Shown: positions 26,184 through 35,421 of the stretch, in pieces | How positions within the stretch are numbered: the stretch's first letter is position 1 | How the letters are laid out: each line of letters begins with the position of its first letter | Assembly (NCBI GenBank): GCA_039649115.1 | Contig: JBBWZQ010000212.1 | Span: forward strand, 1 to 64,000 | Direction: 5' to 3' | DNA: 64,000 nucleotides | Source of the DNA: DATEJJ01 sp039649115 | GTDB lineage: Bacteria; Actinomycetota; Actinomycetes; Mycobacteriales; Micromonosporaceae | Notes under the pieces: model-generated | Told to the model about the DNA's origin: nothing | The model's input: only the letters and a program-made list of their open reading frames with translations | Databases searched by the model: none | Made by a program: the position numbers and the translations under genes

Positions 26184-29100
26184 ATGCACCTACCCCGGAA
26201 GCTCCGTTCCACTCGCACCACCGGACGGACCCGCGTGCTCGCGGCCGCCGTTGTCGCCGCGACAGCCCTGTTCGGGCTGCCCGCGCCGGCGAACGCCGTG
26301 TCCACCGGTCCGGCGAAGGGGACGAAGGCGAACATCGTCGCCGTGTGTGGCACTCCCAAGAAGGGCGAGGTCGGCTGTTTCGCACTGCGCCGCACCGACA
26401 TCAGCGCCGGCAAGGGGGTCCGGCCGGCCGCGACGGTGCCCGGGTACGGCGCGAGTGACCTGCAGACCGCGTACCAGTTGCCGGCCGACGGTGGAGCCGG
26501 GCAGACGGTCGCGATCGTGGACGCGTTCGACAACCCGAATGCCGAGTCCGACCTGGCCGTGTACCGGCAGCAGTTCGGGCTGCCGGCGTGCACCTCGGCC
26601 GACGGCTGCTTCCGGAAGGTCGACCAGCGCGGCGGCACCAGCTACCCGCCGACCGACGCCGGCTGGGCCGCGGAGATCGCGCTCGACATCGAGATGGTCT
26701 CCGCCGCCGCACCGGCGGCGCACATCCTGCTGGTGGAGGCGGACAGCTCCACGTTCGCCAACATGGTGGCCGCGGTGGACCAGGCGGTGACCCTGGGCGC
26801 GAAGTACGTGTCCAACAGCTACGGCACCGGATACACGGCCACGCCCGGCAGCGGCGAGGACCCCTCCGAGACGACCGACCTGGACCCGCACTACAACCAC
26901 CCGGGCGTGGCGATGGTGGCCAGCACCGGCGACGACGGGTTCGGCGTGTCCTACCCGGCGGCGTCCACCTACGTGACCGCGGTCGGGGGCACCTCGCTGG
27001 TGCGCGACTCCAGCACGCGCGGCTTCGGCGAGACGGTGTGGAACAACAGCTTCGGCGGCCCGGGCAGCGGCTGCTCGCTGTTCGAGAGCAAGCCGGCGTT
27101 CCAGACCGACACGGGTTGCGGCATGCGGACCGTTGGCGACGTCGCGGCGGTGGCCGACCCGGCGACCGGCGTCTCGGTGTACGACACCACCGGCTCCTCC
27201 GGATGGGCGGTCTACGGCGGCACCAGCGCCTCGGCACCGATCATCGCGGGCGTGTACGCGGTCGCCGGCACCCCGGTGGCGGGCAGCTACCCCAACGCGT
27301 ACCCGTACGCGCACCCGGCCGCGCTCAACGACGTCACCGGCGGGAACAACGGCACCTGCACGCCCGACTACCTCTGCACCGCCGGTACGGGCTACGACGG
27401 TCCCACCGGCCTGGGCACCCCGAAGGGCGCCGACGCGTTCGCCGCCGGCCCGCACGGGGACATCGTGGGTACCGTGACCGACAGCGCCACCGGCACCGGC
27501 ATCGCCGGGGCGAGCGTCAGCACGGACGGCGGCACCGCCGTCACGGACGCGCAGGGGCACTACGACCTGACGCTGCCGGCCGGCAGCTACGACGTCACCG
27601 CGTCGGCCTACGGCTACCGCAGCGCGACCGTCACCGGCGTCGCGCTGGCGGACCAGGCCACGGTCACCGAGAACCTCGCCCTGACGGCGGTACCGCGGGT
27701 GACGGTCAGCGGTACCGTCACCGACGGTTCCGGCCACGGCTGGCCGCTGTACGCGAAGATCACCGTGGCGGGTGTGCCGGGTGGGCCGGTCTTCACCGAC
27801 CCGCTGACCGGCGGGTACACGCTGCAGTTGCCGCAGGGCGCCAGCTACCAGCTGCAGGTGACCGCGAACTACCCCGGATACCAGGCGCTCAGCGTGCGGG
27901 TACCGGTGGGCGACACCGACGTCGCGCAGAACTTCGCGGTACCGGTGGACGCAGCGGCCTGCGACGCACCCGGGTACGCGTTGCACTTCACCGGAGCCTC
28001 GCAGACCTTCGACGGTACGAGCGCACCGGCCGGCTGGACCGTCGCGAACGCCAACGACAACGGCGGCTGGGTGTTCGAGGACCTGAAGCCGCGCGGCAAC
28101 CTGACCGGCGGTTCAGGCGGCTTCGCGATGATCGACAGCGACTTCATCGGGCAGGGCCTGACCGAGGACACCACGCTCACCTCGCCGGTGTTCGACCTGA
28201 CCAATGTGGCCTCGCCCGACCTGAGCTTCAACACCGACTACCGCGCCTACCCCAACTCCACGGCGGATGTCGAGGTCAGCGTGGACGGCGGTCACACGTG
28301 GACCAACGTCTGGCACCACGACACCGACGACTTCCGCGGGCCGGGGCACGTGGACATCCCGATCCCGCAGGCGGCCCAGCAGGCCGCGGTGGTGGCGCGC
28401 TTCCACTACGTGGGCACCTGGGCATGGTGGTGGGAGATCGACGACGTGTTCGCCGGCTCGCGCAGCTGTGACCCGGTGCCCGGCGGCCTGGTGGCCGGCG
28501 TGGTCACCGACGCGAACACCAAGGCGGGCCTGACCGGCGCGGACGTGTCCAGTGTGGACGCTCCCGCGCAGCACGCCACCACGGCCGCGACGCCGGACGA
28601 CCCCAACCTGGGTGACGGCTTCTACTGGCTGTTCTCCTCGCTCCTCGGGTCGCACGCGTTCACCGCGAGCCAGGCGCGCTACACGCCGCTCACCAAGACG
28701 AAGAACATCGCGGCCAACACCACCACCAGGTTGAACTTCGTGCTCACCGCCGGCCGGATCAGCGTCTCGCCCGCCAGCATCAGCAAGACGCTGCCGTGGG
28801 GCGGCCAGGCGACGAGCAACCTGACGGTGAAGAACACCGGCAGCGCGCCGGCCACGGTCGCGGTCAGCGAGTCGGCGGGCGGGTTCCAGTTGCTCAACCG
28901 CACCGGCGCGCCGCTGCACCTGGTGAAGGGCAAGTACTCCAGCCACGCGCTGGCCGCCGGCAAGGCGGGCAAGGCGGCGGCGACCGCGGCGGCACCGGCG
29001 GACACCACGCCGGCCGACGCGCCGTGGACCGCCATAGCCAACTACCCGTCGCCGATCCAGGACAACCTGGCGGCGGTGGACGGCGGCAAGGTGTACTCCG

Positions 29101-30353
29101 CGTTCGGCTACAACGGCTCCGCGGACGTGGCCTCGCTGTACGCCTACGATCCGGGTTCCGGCGCCTGGGCCGCACTGGCCAGCGCGGCGGACACCCGGGA
29201 GAAGCCGGCCGGCGGCTTCATCGGCGGCAAGCTCTACGTGTCCGGCGGCTGGGGCGCCAGCGGGGATCCCGATCCCAAGCTGGAGATCTACAACCCGGCG
29301 ACCAACGCCTGGTCGACCGGTGCGCCCGACCCGAAGCCCTACGCGGGCTCCGGATCGGCCGTGCTGGGCGGCAAGCTGTACGCGGTCGGCGGCTGCGCCG
29401 CCACCTCGTGCGGCACGACCGACGTGCTGGTGTACGACCCGGCCAGCAACGCCTGGTCCCAGCTCGCGGCGTATCCCGAGACGACGTCGTGGCAGGCCTG
29501 CGGCGCCATCGGCGCGAAGGTGTACTGCGCGGGCGGCACCAATGACGCCGCCAGCAGCAAGCACGCGTTCGCCTACGATCCCGCCGCCAACACCTGGACG
29601 CGGGTCGCCGACATCCCCGCCGACCTGTGGGGCGCCGGCACCGTGGTGGCCAGCGGCCGGCTGCTGGTGTCCGGCGGGGTCGACGGGAGTGCGGGCGCGC
29701 TGACCAACCAGGGGTACGCCTACGACCCGGGCACCGACGCCTGGGCCGCGCTGCCCAACGCCAACAACACGCTGTACCGGGGCGGCTCCGCCTGCGGCTT
29801 CTACCGGATCGGTGGCAGCCCGGGTGGTCTGGGCGTGCCACCGGTGCCGCGCTCGGAGGTGCTGCCCGGCTTCACCGACTGCGCCGCGGTGACCGACGTG
29901 AGCTGGCTGTCGGCGAGCCCGACGAGCCTGACCCTGCAACCGGGTGCCAGCGCCGCCGTCACGGTGACGCTGGATGCCAGCGTGCCGACGGTGACCCAGC
30001 CGGGCACCTACACCGCGGCGCTGGCGATCGGCACCGACACCCCGTACCCGGTGTCCGACGTGGGCGTGACGATGGTCGTCAAGCCACCGAACACATGGGG
30101 CAAGATCGCCGGTACGGTCACGGCGGTCGACGGCACACTCCTCGCCGGGGTGACGATCCAGATCGACACCTGGGCGAACAGCTACACGCTCAAGACCGAC
30201 AAGAACGGCCAGTACGCGCTGTGGCTGGACGTGCGCAACAACCCGCTGCAGGTGATCGCCGCCAAGGACGGGTACCAGCCGCAGGTGAAGACCGTGAAGA
30301 TCAAGAGGGGTGTGCTGACGCCCCTCGACTTCGCGCTGAAGACGGCGCCGTAG
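26184..30353 (+). CDS. Very large secreted S53 (sedolisin-type) peptidase with Ig-like, jelly-roll and kelch modules
   Basis: Secreted acid-type serine-carboxyl peptidase of 1389 residues. After the signal peptide (about 1-40) comes the catalytic domain (about 70-425). The S53 triad is visible: Glu164 and Asp168 four residues apart in AAEIALDIEMV, the oxyanion Asp in STGDDGFG and Ser348 in YGGTSASAPIIAG; the calcium site is near DVTGGNNGT. There is no large N-terminal pro-domain. Then follow two carboxypeptidase-regulatory-like beta-sandwiches (about 430-590), a MAM/jelly-roll-like segment (about 600-760), another regulatory-like repeat, five kelch repeats (about 960-1220, for example GGKLYVSGGWGA and GGKLYAVGGCAA) and a final beta-sandwich. 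ATG at 26184 has a GGAGG site six bases upstream. Confidence 0.92.
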   Translation: MHLPRKLRSTRTTGRTRVLAAAVVAATALFGLPAPANAVSTGPAKGTKANIVAVCGTPKKGEVGCFALRRTDISAGKGVRPAATVPGYGASDLQTAYQLPADGGAGQTVAIVDAFDNPNAESDLAVYRQQFGLPACTSADGCFRKVDQRGGTSYPPTDAGWAAEIALDIEMVSAAAPAAHILLVEADSSTFANMVAAVDQAVTLGAKYVSNSYGTGYTATPGSGEDPSETTDLDPHYNHPGVAMVASTGDDGFGVSYPAASTYVTAVGGTSLVRDSSTRGFGETVWNNSFGGPGSGCSLFESKPAFQTDTGCGMRTVGDVAAVADPATGVSVYDTTGSSGWAVYGGTSASAPIIAGVYAVAGTPVAGSYPNAYPYAHPAALNDVTGGNNGTCTPDYLCTAGTGYDGPTGLGTPKGADAFAAGPHGDIVGTVTDSATGTGIAGASVSTDGGTAVTDAQGHYDLTLPAGSYDVTASAYGYRSATVTGVALADQATVTENLALTAVPRVTVSGTVTDGSGHGWPLYAKITVAGVPGGPVFTDPLTGGYTLQLPQGASYQLQVTANYPGYQALSVRVPVGDTDVAQNFAVPVDAAACDAPGYALHFTGASQTFDGTSAPAGWTVANANDNGGWVFEDLKPRGNLTGGSGGFAMIDSDFIGQGLTEDTTLTSPVFDLTNVASPDLSFNTDYRAYPNSTADVEVSVDGGHTWTNVWHHDTDDFRGPGHVDIPIPQAAQQAAVVARFHYVGTWAWWWEIDDVFAGSRSCDPVPGGLVAGVVTDANTKAGLTGADVSSVDAPAQHATTAATPDDPNLGDGFYWLFSSLLGSHAFTASQARYTPLTKTKNIAANTTTRLNFVLTAGRISVSPASISKTLPWGGQATSNLTVKNTGSAPATVAVSESAGGFQLLNRTGAPLHLVKGKYSSHALAAGKAGKAAATAAAPADTTPADAPWTAIANYPSPIQDNLAAVDGGKVYSAFGYNGSADVASLYAYDPGSGAWAALASAADTREKPAGGFIGGKLYVSGGWGASGDPDPKLEIYNPATNAWSTGAPDPKPYAGSGSAVLGGKLYAVGGCAATSCGTTDVLVYDPASNAWSQLAAYPETTSWQACGAIGAKVYCAGGTNDAASSKHAFAYDPAANTWTRVADIPADLWGAGTVVASGRLLVSGGVDGSAGALTNQGYAYDPGTDAWAALPNANNTLYRGGSACGFYRIGGSPGGLGVPPVPRSEVLPGFTDCAAVTDVSWLSASPTSLTLQPGASAAVTVTLDASVPTVTQPGTYTAALAIGTDTPYPVSDVGVTMVVKPPNTWGKIAGTVTAVDGTLLAGVTIQIDTWANSYTLKTDKNGQYALWLDVRNNPLQVIAAKDGYQPQVKTVKIKRGVLTPLDFALKTAP

Positions 30354-30359
30354 TTCCGG

Positions 30360-30387
30360 GAGGGTGGGGCCGGCCGGCCCCACCCTC
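30360..30387. terminator. Bidirectional terminator between convergent genes
   Basis: A 28-base perfect inverted repeat: arms GAGGGTGGGGCC / GGCCCCACCCTC with a GGCC centre. It fills the 39-base gap between the S53 protease stop and the stop of the convergent regulator. TCTCT follows on the plus strand. Confidence 0.88.
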
Positions 30388-30392
30388 TCTCG

Positions 30393-31361
30393 TCAGATCC
30401 AGCCGCGGCGGGCCGACTGCCAGACCAGTTGCAGCCGGGTACGGACGCCGACCAGCTCGATCAGCCCGCTGACCCGCCGCTGCACGGTGCGCCGGGACAG
30501 TCCCATCTTGCTCGCGATCGCGTCGTCGGTGAGCCCGGCGAGCAGCAGCGAGAGCAGGCGCAGGTCCTCCGCCGCCGGCGCCGCCGCGTCGCGGTGCTCG
30601 CGCGGCGCGCCGTCCGGGTAGGTCAGCAGCGGAACTGCTGATGCCCATACCGCCTCGAACAGCGCGACGAGGGCGTCGAGCAGCGCGCCACGATGCACCA
30701 GCAGCGCGACCGGCCCGTTCGCGTTGGCGCGCACCGGCGGTACCCGGACGATCGCCGTCACCCCGTCGACCAGCAGCATGGTGACCGGTGGCTGGGGTGC
30801 CAGCCGCGCCACCGCGCCCGCCTGGATCGACTCGGCCAGCCGGTACGGGTCGCCGGCCAGGTCGAGCGCGGCGCGCGGGTAGACGAGGCGGGAGCGCAAC
30901 CCGGCCCGGGGCTCGCGCCACTCGGCCAGGTCGACGTCGGCCGGATCCGCGACGAACCCGCACGCCTCCCCCGCCGCGCTGCGCCACAGGTGCACGAAGC
31001 GCTGCCGCACGGTGGTGACCCCGCTGACCACCTCGACCGGGTCACCGCCGCGCAGCGCGACCCGGCTGCGGTACTCGTCGGTCATCTGCCCCACCGCCGC
31101 CTCGATGCTGCGCAGTTCCTGGTGGCGCCGCTGCAGCAGCGGCCCGAAGGCGAGGTCGGGGGGCGCGGCCCGGAACCGGTGCGGATCGTCCGGGGCGCGG
31201 CTGACCAGGCCCTTGCTCTCCAGCCCGGACAGGCAGTTGCGGCTCTCCTCCGGTCGCAGGTCCAGCCGTTCGGCCAGCTCGCCGCTGGACGCCGCGGGCA
31301 TGCGCAGCAGCGTCCAGTACACCCGCTCTTCGGTGGGTTTGATTCCTACGGTCTCCAGCAT
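30393..31361 (-). CDS. TrmB-like regulator with C-terminal LuxR-type helix-turn-helix
   Basis: A 322-residue predicted DNA-binding regulator. The N-terminal winged helix (about 5-65, VYWTLLRMPAASSGELAERLDL) resembles TrmB/MarR-like domains; a sugar/ligand-binding-like middle follows; the C-terminal 60 residues hold a LuxR-type helix-turn-helix (DDAIASKMGLSRRTVQRRVSGL). This two-HTH architecture is common in actinobacteria and its ligands are unknown. The ATG at 31361 is supported by GGGAGG ten bases upstream; a TAGGAT -10 lies at 31407-31412 on the minus strand. It lies downstream of the tricorn gene in the same direction, 85 bases apart. Confidence 0.82.
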   Translation of the reverse strand: MLETVGIKPTEERVYWTLLRMPAASSGELAERLDLRPEESRNCLSGLESKGLVSRAPDDPHRFRAAPPDLAFGPLLQRRHQELRSIEAAVGQMTDEYRSRVALRGGDPVEVVSGVTTVRQRFVHLWRSAAGEACGFVADPADVDLAEWREPRAGLRSRLVYPRAALDLAGDPYRLAESIQAGAVARLAPQPPVTMLLVDGVTAIVRVPPVRANANGPVALLVHRGALLDALVALFEAVWASAVPLLTYPDGAPREHRDAAAPAAEDLRLLSLLLAGLTDDAIASKMGLSRRTVQRRVSGLIELVGVRTRLQLVWQSARRGWI

Positions 31362-31446
31362 CCGGCCCCGCCTCCCCCACACCACCGGAACCACCCGCGC
31401 CCGCACATCCTATTTACTCCCGTCAACTCCTGGGAGGGGGCGAGGG

Positions 31447-34400
31447 TCACCGGCGGGGTGGGAGCGGGACGCGGGTCAGCCGGGGCCGGTCGGCCGCGTC
31501 GGGGGTGTGCGACGGGCGGCGGTGCAACTCCGCCAGGGCCAGCTCGACCGCCTTGTCCAGCTGCGGGTCGGCGCCGCGCCGGTAGTCCTGCGGCGCGATG
31601 TCCACCTCGACCGTCGGGTCCGTGCCGTAGTTCTCCACCCGCCAGCCCACGTCGTCGAAGGCGAACGAGAATTCCGGCTGCGTGGTGACCGTACCGTCGG
31701 CCAGGGCGTGCCGGGGCCAGATGCCGATCACCCCGCCCCAGGTGCGCCGGCCCACCAGCGGGCCGAGGCCCAGTGCCTTGAACGCGTGGCAGAAGATGTC
31801 CCCGTCGGAGCCGGCGTGCTCGTTCGCGATCGCCACCAGCACGCCGCGCACCGCCTCGTGCGGGTAGGGTTCCGGCACGCCCCAGCGCGGGAAGCCGTAC
31901 CCGATGCGCCGGCGGGTCAGCATCTGCAGCAGCAGCGAGGATACGTGCCCGCCCCGGTTGAAGCGCACGTCCACCACCAGCGCCTCCCGGTCGAACTCGG
32001 TCAGGAAGCCCCGGTGGAACTCCGCGTACCCGTGGCCCTGCATGTCCGGCATGTGCAGGTACCCGACGCGGCCGCCGGTGCGCTCGTGCACCAGCGCGCG
32101 GTTGGCCTCGACCCAGTCGCGGTACCGGGCCGGCCGCTCGTCGTCCAGCGCGCGCACGGTGACCGTCCGGGGTTCGCCGTCCGGTGCGCGCACCGTCAGC
32201 GCGACCTCCTGACCCGCCTGGTTGACCAGCAACTGCGCCGCGGTGACCCGGTCGCCCACCGGCAGCCCGTTGACCGCGAGCACCTCGTCCCCGGCCCGGA
32301 CGTCCACGCCCGGGCGGCACAGCGGCGAGGTGGCCTCGGCCGCCCAGACGTCGCCGGCGCACACCCGCGCCACGCGGTGCGCGCCGGTCGCCGGGTCCGC
32401 CTGCCAGTCCACGCCGAGGAAGCCCTGCCGGTAGTGCGGGCCCTGCCGGTACGCGCCGCCCTGCTCGTACGCGTGCGAGGTGCCCAGCTCGCCCTGCAGC
32501 TCCCAGAGCAGGTCGGAGAACTCGGCGCGGGTGCTGACCCGGTCGACGAGCGGCAGGTAGCGGTCGTACACCTCGTCCCAGTCGATGCCGGACATGTCCT
32601 CGACCCAGAAGTTCTCCCGCTGCAGCCGCCACGCCTCGCGGAACATCTGCCGCCACTCGGCGCCCGGCCGCACCGACACCTTCACCCGGTCCAGGTCCAC
32701 CCAGCCGCTGGCCCGGCCCGGCTCGTCCTGGTCGTCCGCGGGACGCTCGGTGGCCTTGACCACGCGCAGCCGCTCACCGGCGTGGTACAGCAGCGTCTTG
32801 TGGTCCGCGCCGAGGGCGAAGTCGCTGACCCCAGCGGCGAGGTGGCCGCGCTCCAGCGTCTTGAGGTCGAAGCACTCCAGCGTCCGGTCGTCGGCCTGGT
32901 CGCGGCGGGCGGCCGCGCGCACGCCGCGCACCGGGACGGTCGAGAAGATGACGGTACCGTCGGTGGCGGCCAGCCGCTCGTACCTCCCCTCAGGCAGCGG
33001 GAAGGCCACCACCCGCTGCTCGATCCCGGCCAGGTCGATCTCGATGGCCGGCCGCTCCTCGTCCGGCTTGTCCTCCGCGCTCAGCGGTTCCGCCCGCGGG
33101 ACGAAAGGCGCCGGCTCCGCGGCGCGCAGCGTCACCGCGTAGGGCCGGGAGCCCAGCGGGAACCCGTAGTCGAAGTGCATCTCGTCGCGTACCGGGTCGA
33201 AGTCGCGCTTGCCGATGAAGTACAGGTACCGGCCCCGCGGGTCGAAGGCGGGCCGCCGGTCCCGCAGTACCGGCCGGGTGGCCGCGGCCGTCTCGCCGGT
33301 GTCCGCCCGGGCCAGCTTGATCGCGGTCGTGGTGGTGGACTCCGGGAAGGTGTACGCCAGCCACCGGCCGTCCGGCGACCAGGTCGGGTCGGCGATCTGC
33401 CCGTACCGGCTGCGGTCGAGCACCCGCGCGACCGGCTCGTCCGCGCGCAGGTCCACCAGGATCAGCTCCAGCCGGTGGTTGGTCAGCACAACCTGTGCGT
33501 CCACAGGGGACGCCGCCAGCTCGACCACCCGGCCGACGTCCAGATCGGCCAGGCTGCGCGCGCCGGGCCCGCCCGCCGCCGGCAACAGCACCAGCGTCTC
33601 CCGGTCCCCCTCGTCGCTCGCCGCCGCGACCAGGCTCTCCTGCCCGGCGAGGTGGGTCAGCAGCCGGTACCGGACGCCGTCGGGCTCGCCGTGCTGGCGC
33701 ACCGGGCCGGCCCAGTTTCCGAGCGTGTAGGCCTTGCCCCGGGAGGTGACGGCGAGCAACGCGCCGTCCGGGGAGAGCGTCGCGGTGTCCAGGTGGCGCG
33801 CCGCGTCGACGAACTGGCGGTTGCGCTGGGTGCGGGAGCTGGCCAGCCGCACCTCGATCGGGCGCGGGTGCTCCTGCGCCGGATCCAGCAGCCACAGCCG
33901 CGCACCGGCATGGTAGACCAGCCGGCTGCCGTCGCCGGCCAGATTGCGCGCGTAGTAGTCCTCGTGATCGGTGTGCCGGCGCAGGTCTGCCCCGTCCGGC
34001 GCGCACGAGTACACGTTGCCCACGCCCTCGTGGTCGGACAGGAAGAAGATCCGCCCACCGACCCAGCACGGGTTGGCGAGGTTGCCGCGCAACCGGATGA
34101 GCCGGCGGAACTCGCCGCCGCCGGCCGGGTCCACCCACAGGTCGCCCACCCGGCCGCCCCGGTACCGCTTCCACCGCGCCGGGTCGTCGACCACCCGGCC
34201 CAGCACCGCGGCGCCGCCCGGCCCGTACCCGATCGAACTGGCCTGGCCGTGGGGCAGCAGTTCGGGCAGCCCGCCCTCGACGTCGACGCGGTAGAGCCAG
34301 CGCTCCCGGAAGAACGGGCGCTGCGCGTCGGTGGCGTAGAGCACCGCCCCGCCGGCCGGGTCGAAGCCGGCGACGACCACCAGCCCGCCCTGGTACGTCA

Positions 34401-34650
34401 GCCGCCGCACGGCACCGCCGGAGCTGGGCATCACGTAGACGTCCGCCGGCCCCTCCTCGCGCCCGACGAAGGCGACCAGCCCGCCGTCGGGCGACAGCCG
34501 CGGCCCGCTCGCCTCACCCACGCCAGTGGTGAGCCGGTGGGCCTGGCCGCCCTCGGCCGGTACCCGCCACAGGTCGTCCTCGCACACGAAGACGACGTCG
34601 CCGCCGGCGATCGTGGGCGTGCGCAGGTACCCGCAGTCAGGCTCGTGCAT
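31447..34650 (-). CDS. Tricorn protease (S41 family)
   Basis: A 1067-residue cytoplasmic peptidase that degrades peptides released by the proteasome or similar proteases. Order: N-terminal six- and seven-bladed beta-propellers (about 1-660, with repeated LSPDGGLVAF and WSPDGRWLAYTF strands), a helical C1 domain (about 665-745), a PDZ domain (about 745-840) and the S41 core. The catalytic His lies in LGTSHAYEQGG and the nucleophile Ser in NEHAGSDGDIF, exactly as in archaeal tricorn. The ATG at 34650 gives the conserved N-terminus MHEPDCGYLR and has AAGGAG upstream. With the PAC2 gene in the same window it is part of the actinobacterial proteolysis repertoire. Confidence 0.95.
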   Translation of the reverse strand: MHEPDCGYLRTPTIAGGDVVFVCEDDLWRVPAEGGQAHRLTTGVGEASGPRLSPDGGLVAFVGREEGPADVYVMPSSGGAVRRLTYQGGLVVVAGFDPAGGAVLYATDAQRPFFRERWLYRVDVEGGLPELLPHGQASSIGYGPGGAAVLGRVVDDPARWKRYRGGRVGDLWVDPAGGGEFRRLIRLRGNLANPCWVGGRIFFLSDHEGVGNVYSCAPDGADLRRHTDHEDYYARNLAGDGSRLVYHAGARLWLLDPAQEHPRPIEVRLASSRTQRNRQFVDAARHLDTATLSPDGALLAVTSRGKAYTLGNWAGPVRQHGEPDGVRYRLLTHLAGQESLVAAASDEGDRETLVLLPAAGGPGARSLADLDVGRVVELAASPVDAQVVLTNHRLELILVDLRADEPVARVLDRSRYGQIADPTWSPDGRWLAYTFPESTTTTAIKLARADTGETAAATRPVLRDRRPAFDPRGRYLYFIGKRDFDPVRDEMHFDYGFPLGSRPYAVTLRAAEPAPFVPRAEPLSAEDKPDEERPAIEIDLAGIEQRVVAFPLPEGRYERLAATDGTVIFSTVPVRGVRAAARRDQADDRTLECFDLKTLERGHLAAGVSDFALGADHKTLLYHAGERLRVVKATERPADDQDEPGRASGWVDLDRVKVSVRPGAEWRQMFREAWRLQRENFWVEDMSGIDWDEVYDRYLPLVDRVSTRAEFSDLLWELQGELGTSHAYEQGGAYRQGPHYRQGFLGVDWQADPATGAHRVARVCAGDVWAAEATSPLCRPGVDVRAGDEVLAVNGLPVGDRVTAAQLLVNQAGQEVALTVRAPDGEPRTVTVRALDDERPARYRDWVEANRALVHERTGGRVGYLHMPDMQGHGYAEFHRGFLTEFDREALVVDVRFNRGGHVSSLLLQMLTRRRIGYGFPRWGVPEPYPHEAVRGVLVAIANEHAGSDGDIFCHAFKALGLGPLVGRRTWGGVIGIWPRHALADGTVTTQPEFSFAFDDVGWRVENYGTDPTVEVDIAPQDYRRGADPQLDKAVELALAELHRRPSHTPDAADRPRLTRVPLPPRR

Positions 34651-34725
34651 CGCCGATGCTCCTTCCCGGGGGGTGGCCATGAGCATAATGGCCACATCGG
34701 GGGCCTTGCTGGTACAAAGCCCGGG

Positions 34726-34731
34726 TAGGCT
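34726..34731 (+). promoter_or_regulatory. Candidate -10 element TAGGCT for the leaderless ribD-type operon
   Basis: TAGGCT matches TANNNT and ends six bases before the GTG start of the reductase gene. No ribosome-binding site is present, so transcription probably starts at or next to the start codon. Confidence 0.5.
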
Positions 34732-34737
34732 CGGCTG

Positions 34738-35421
34738 GTGCGACCGTACGTGCTGCTCAGCTGTGCCGTGTCGCTCGACGGGTACCTCGACGACGCAGGC
34801 GACGAGCGGCTCGTGCTCTCCAACGAGGCCGATCTCGACCGGGTCGACGGCGTGCGATCGGGGTGCGACGCGATCCTGGTGGGGGCCAACACCATCCGCC
34901 GCGACGATCCCCGGCTGGAGGTCCGGTCACCCGCCCGGCGCGCGGCACGGGTCCGGCGCGGGCTGCCCGAGACGCCGGTCAAGGTGACGCTGACCACCCG
35001 GGGGGAGTTGGACCCCGGGCGGCGGTTCTTCACCAGCGGGGCCGTGGACAAGCTGGTCTACTGCGCCAGCCCCGCGCTGGACGAGGCGCGCGAGCGGCTG
35101 CGCGGCGCGGCCACCGTCGTCGACGGCGGGGATCCGCTGCGCGTCGAGCACGTCGTGGCCGACCTGGGCGGCCGGGGCACCGGCCGGCTGATGGTCGAGG
35201 GCGGCGGCGGTGTGCTGACGAGGTTCCTCGCCGCCGGCCTGGCCGACGAACTGCAACTGGCGGTGGCACCGTTCTTCGTCGGCGACCCGCGCGCGCCGCG
35301 CTTCGTGCACGACGGGCCGTTCCCGTGGAGTTCCCGCGGCCCGGCCCGGCTGGCCGACACGCGCCGGATCGGGGACCTGGTGCTGCTGCGGTACGCGTTG
35401 TCCGGAAGGTTTCCCGGGTGA
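34738..35421 (+). CDS. RibD C-terminal-domain (dihydrofolate reductase-like) pyrimidine reductase
   Basis: A 227-residue NADPH-dependent reductase of the RibD_C family, which in riboflavin synthesis reduces 5-amino-6-ribosylamino-uracil phosphate or its pyrimidine precursor. Motifs: SCAVSLDGYLDD, the GCDAILVGANTIRRDDPRL segment, LMVEGGGGVLTRFL (NADPH loop) and the ELQLAVAPFFVGD strand. In most bacteria this domain is fused to the C-terminus of the deaminase; here it is a separate gene placed before the deaminase gene, overlapping it by four bases. It may serve riboflavin or a related deazaflavin/pyrimidine pathway; no other rib genes are in view. Confidence 0.88.
   Translation: MRPYVLLSCAVSLDGYLDDAGDERLVLSNEADLDRVDGVRSGCDAILVGANTIRRDDPRLEVRSPARRAARVRRGLPETPVKVTLTTRGELDPGRRFFTSGAVDKLVYCASPALDEARERLRGAATVVDGGDPLRVEHVVADLGGRGTGRLMVEGGGGVLTRFLAAGLADELQLAVAPFFVGDPRAPRFVHDGPFPWSSRGPARLADTRRIGDLVLLRYALSGRFPG

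Noticed and set aside
31012..34728. A 1238-codon open frame on the plus strand opposite the tricorn gene
   Set aside because: The predicted protein is compositionally biased and shows no family motif; the minus-strand tricorn frame has complete catalytic motifs.
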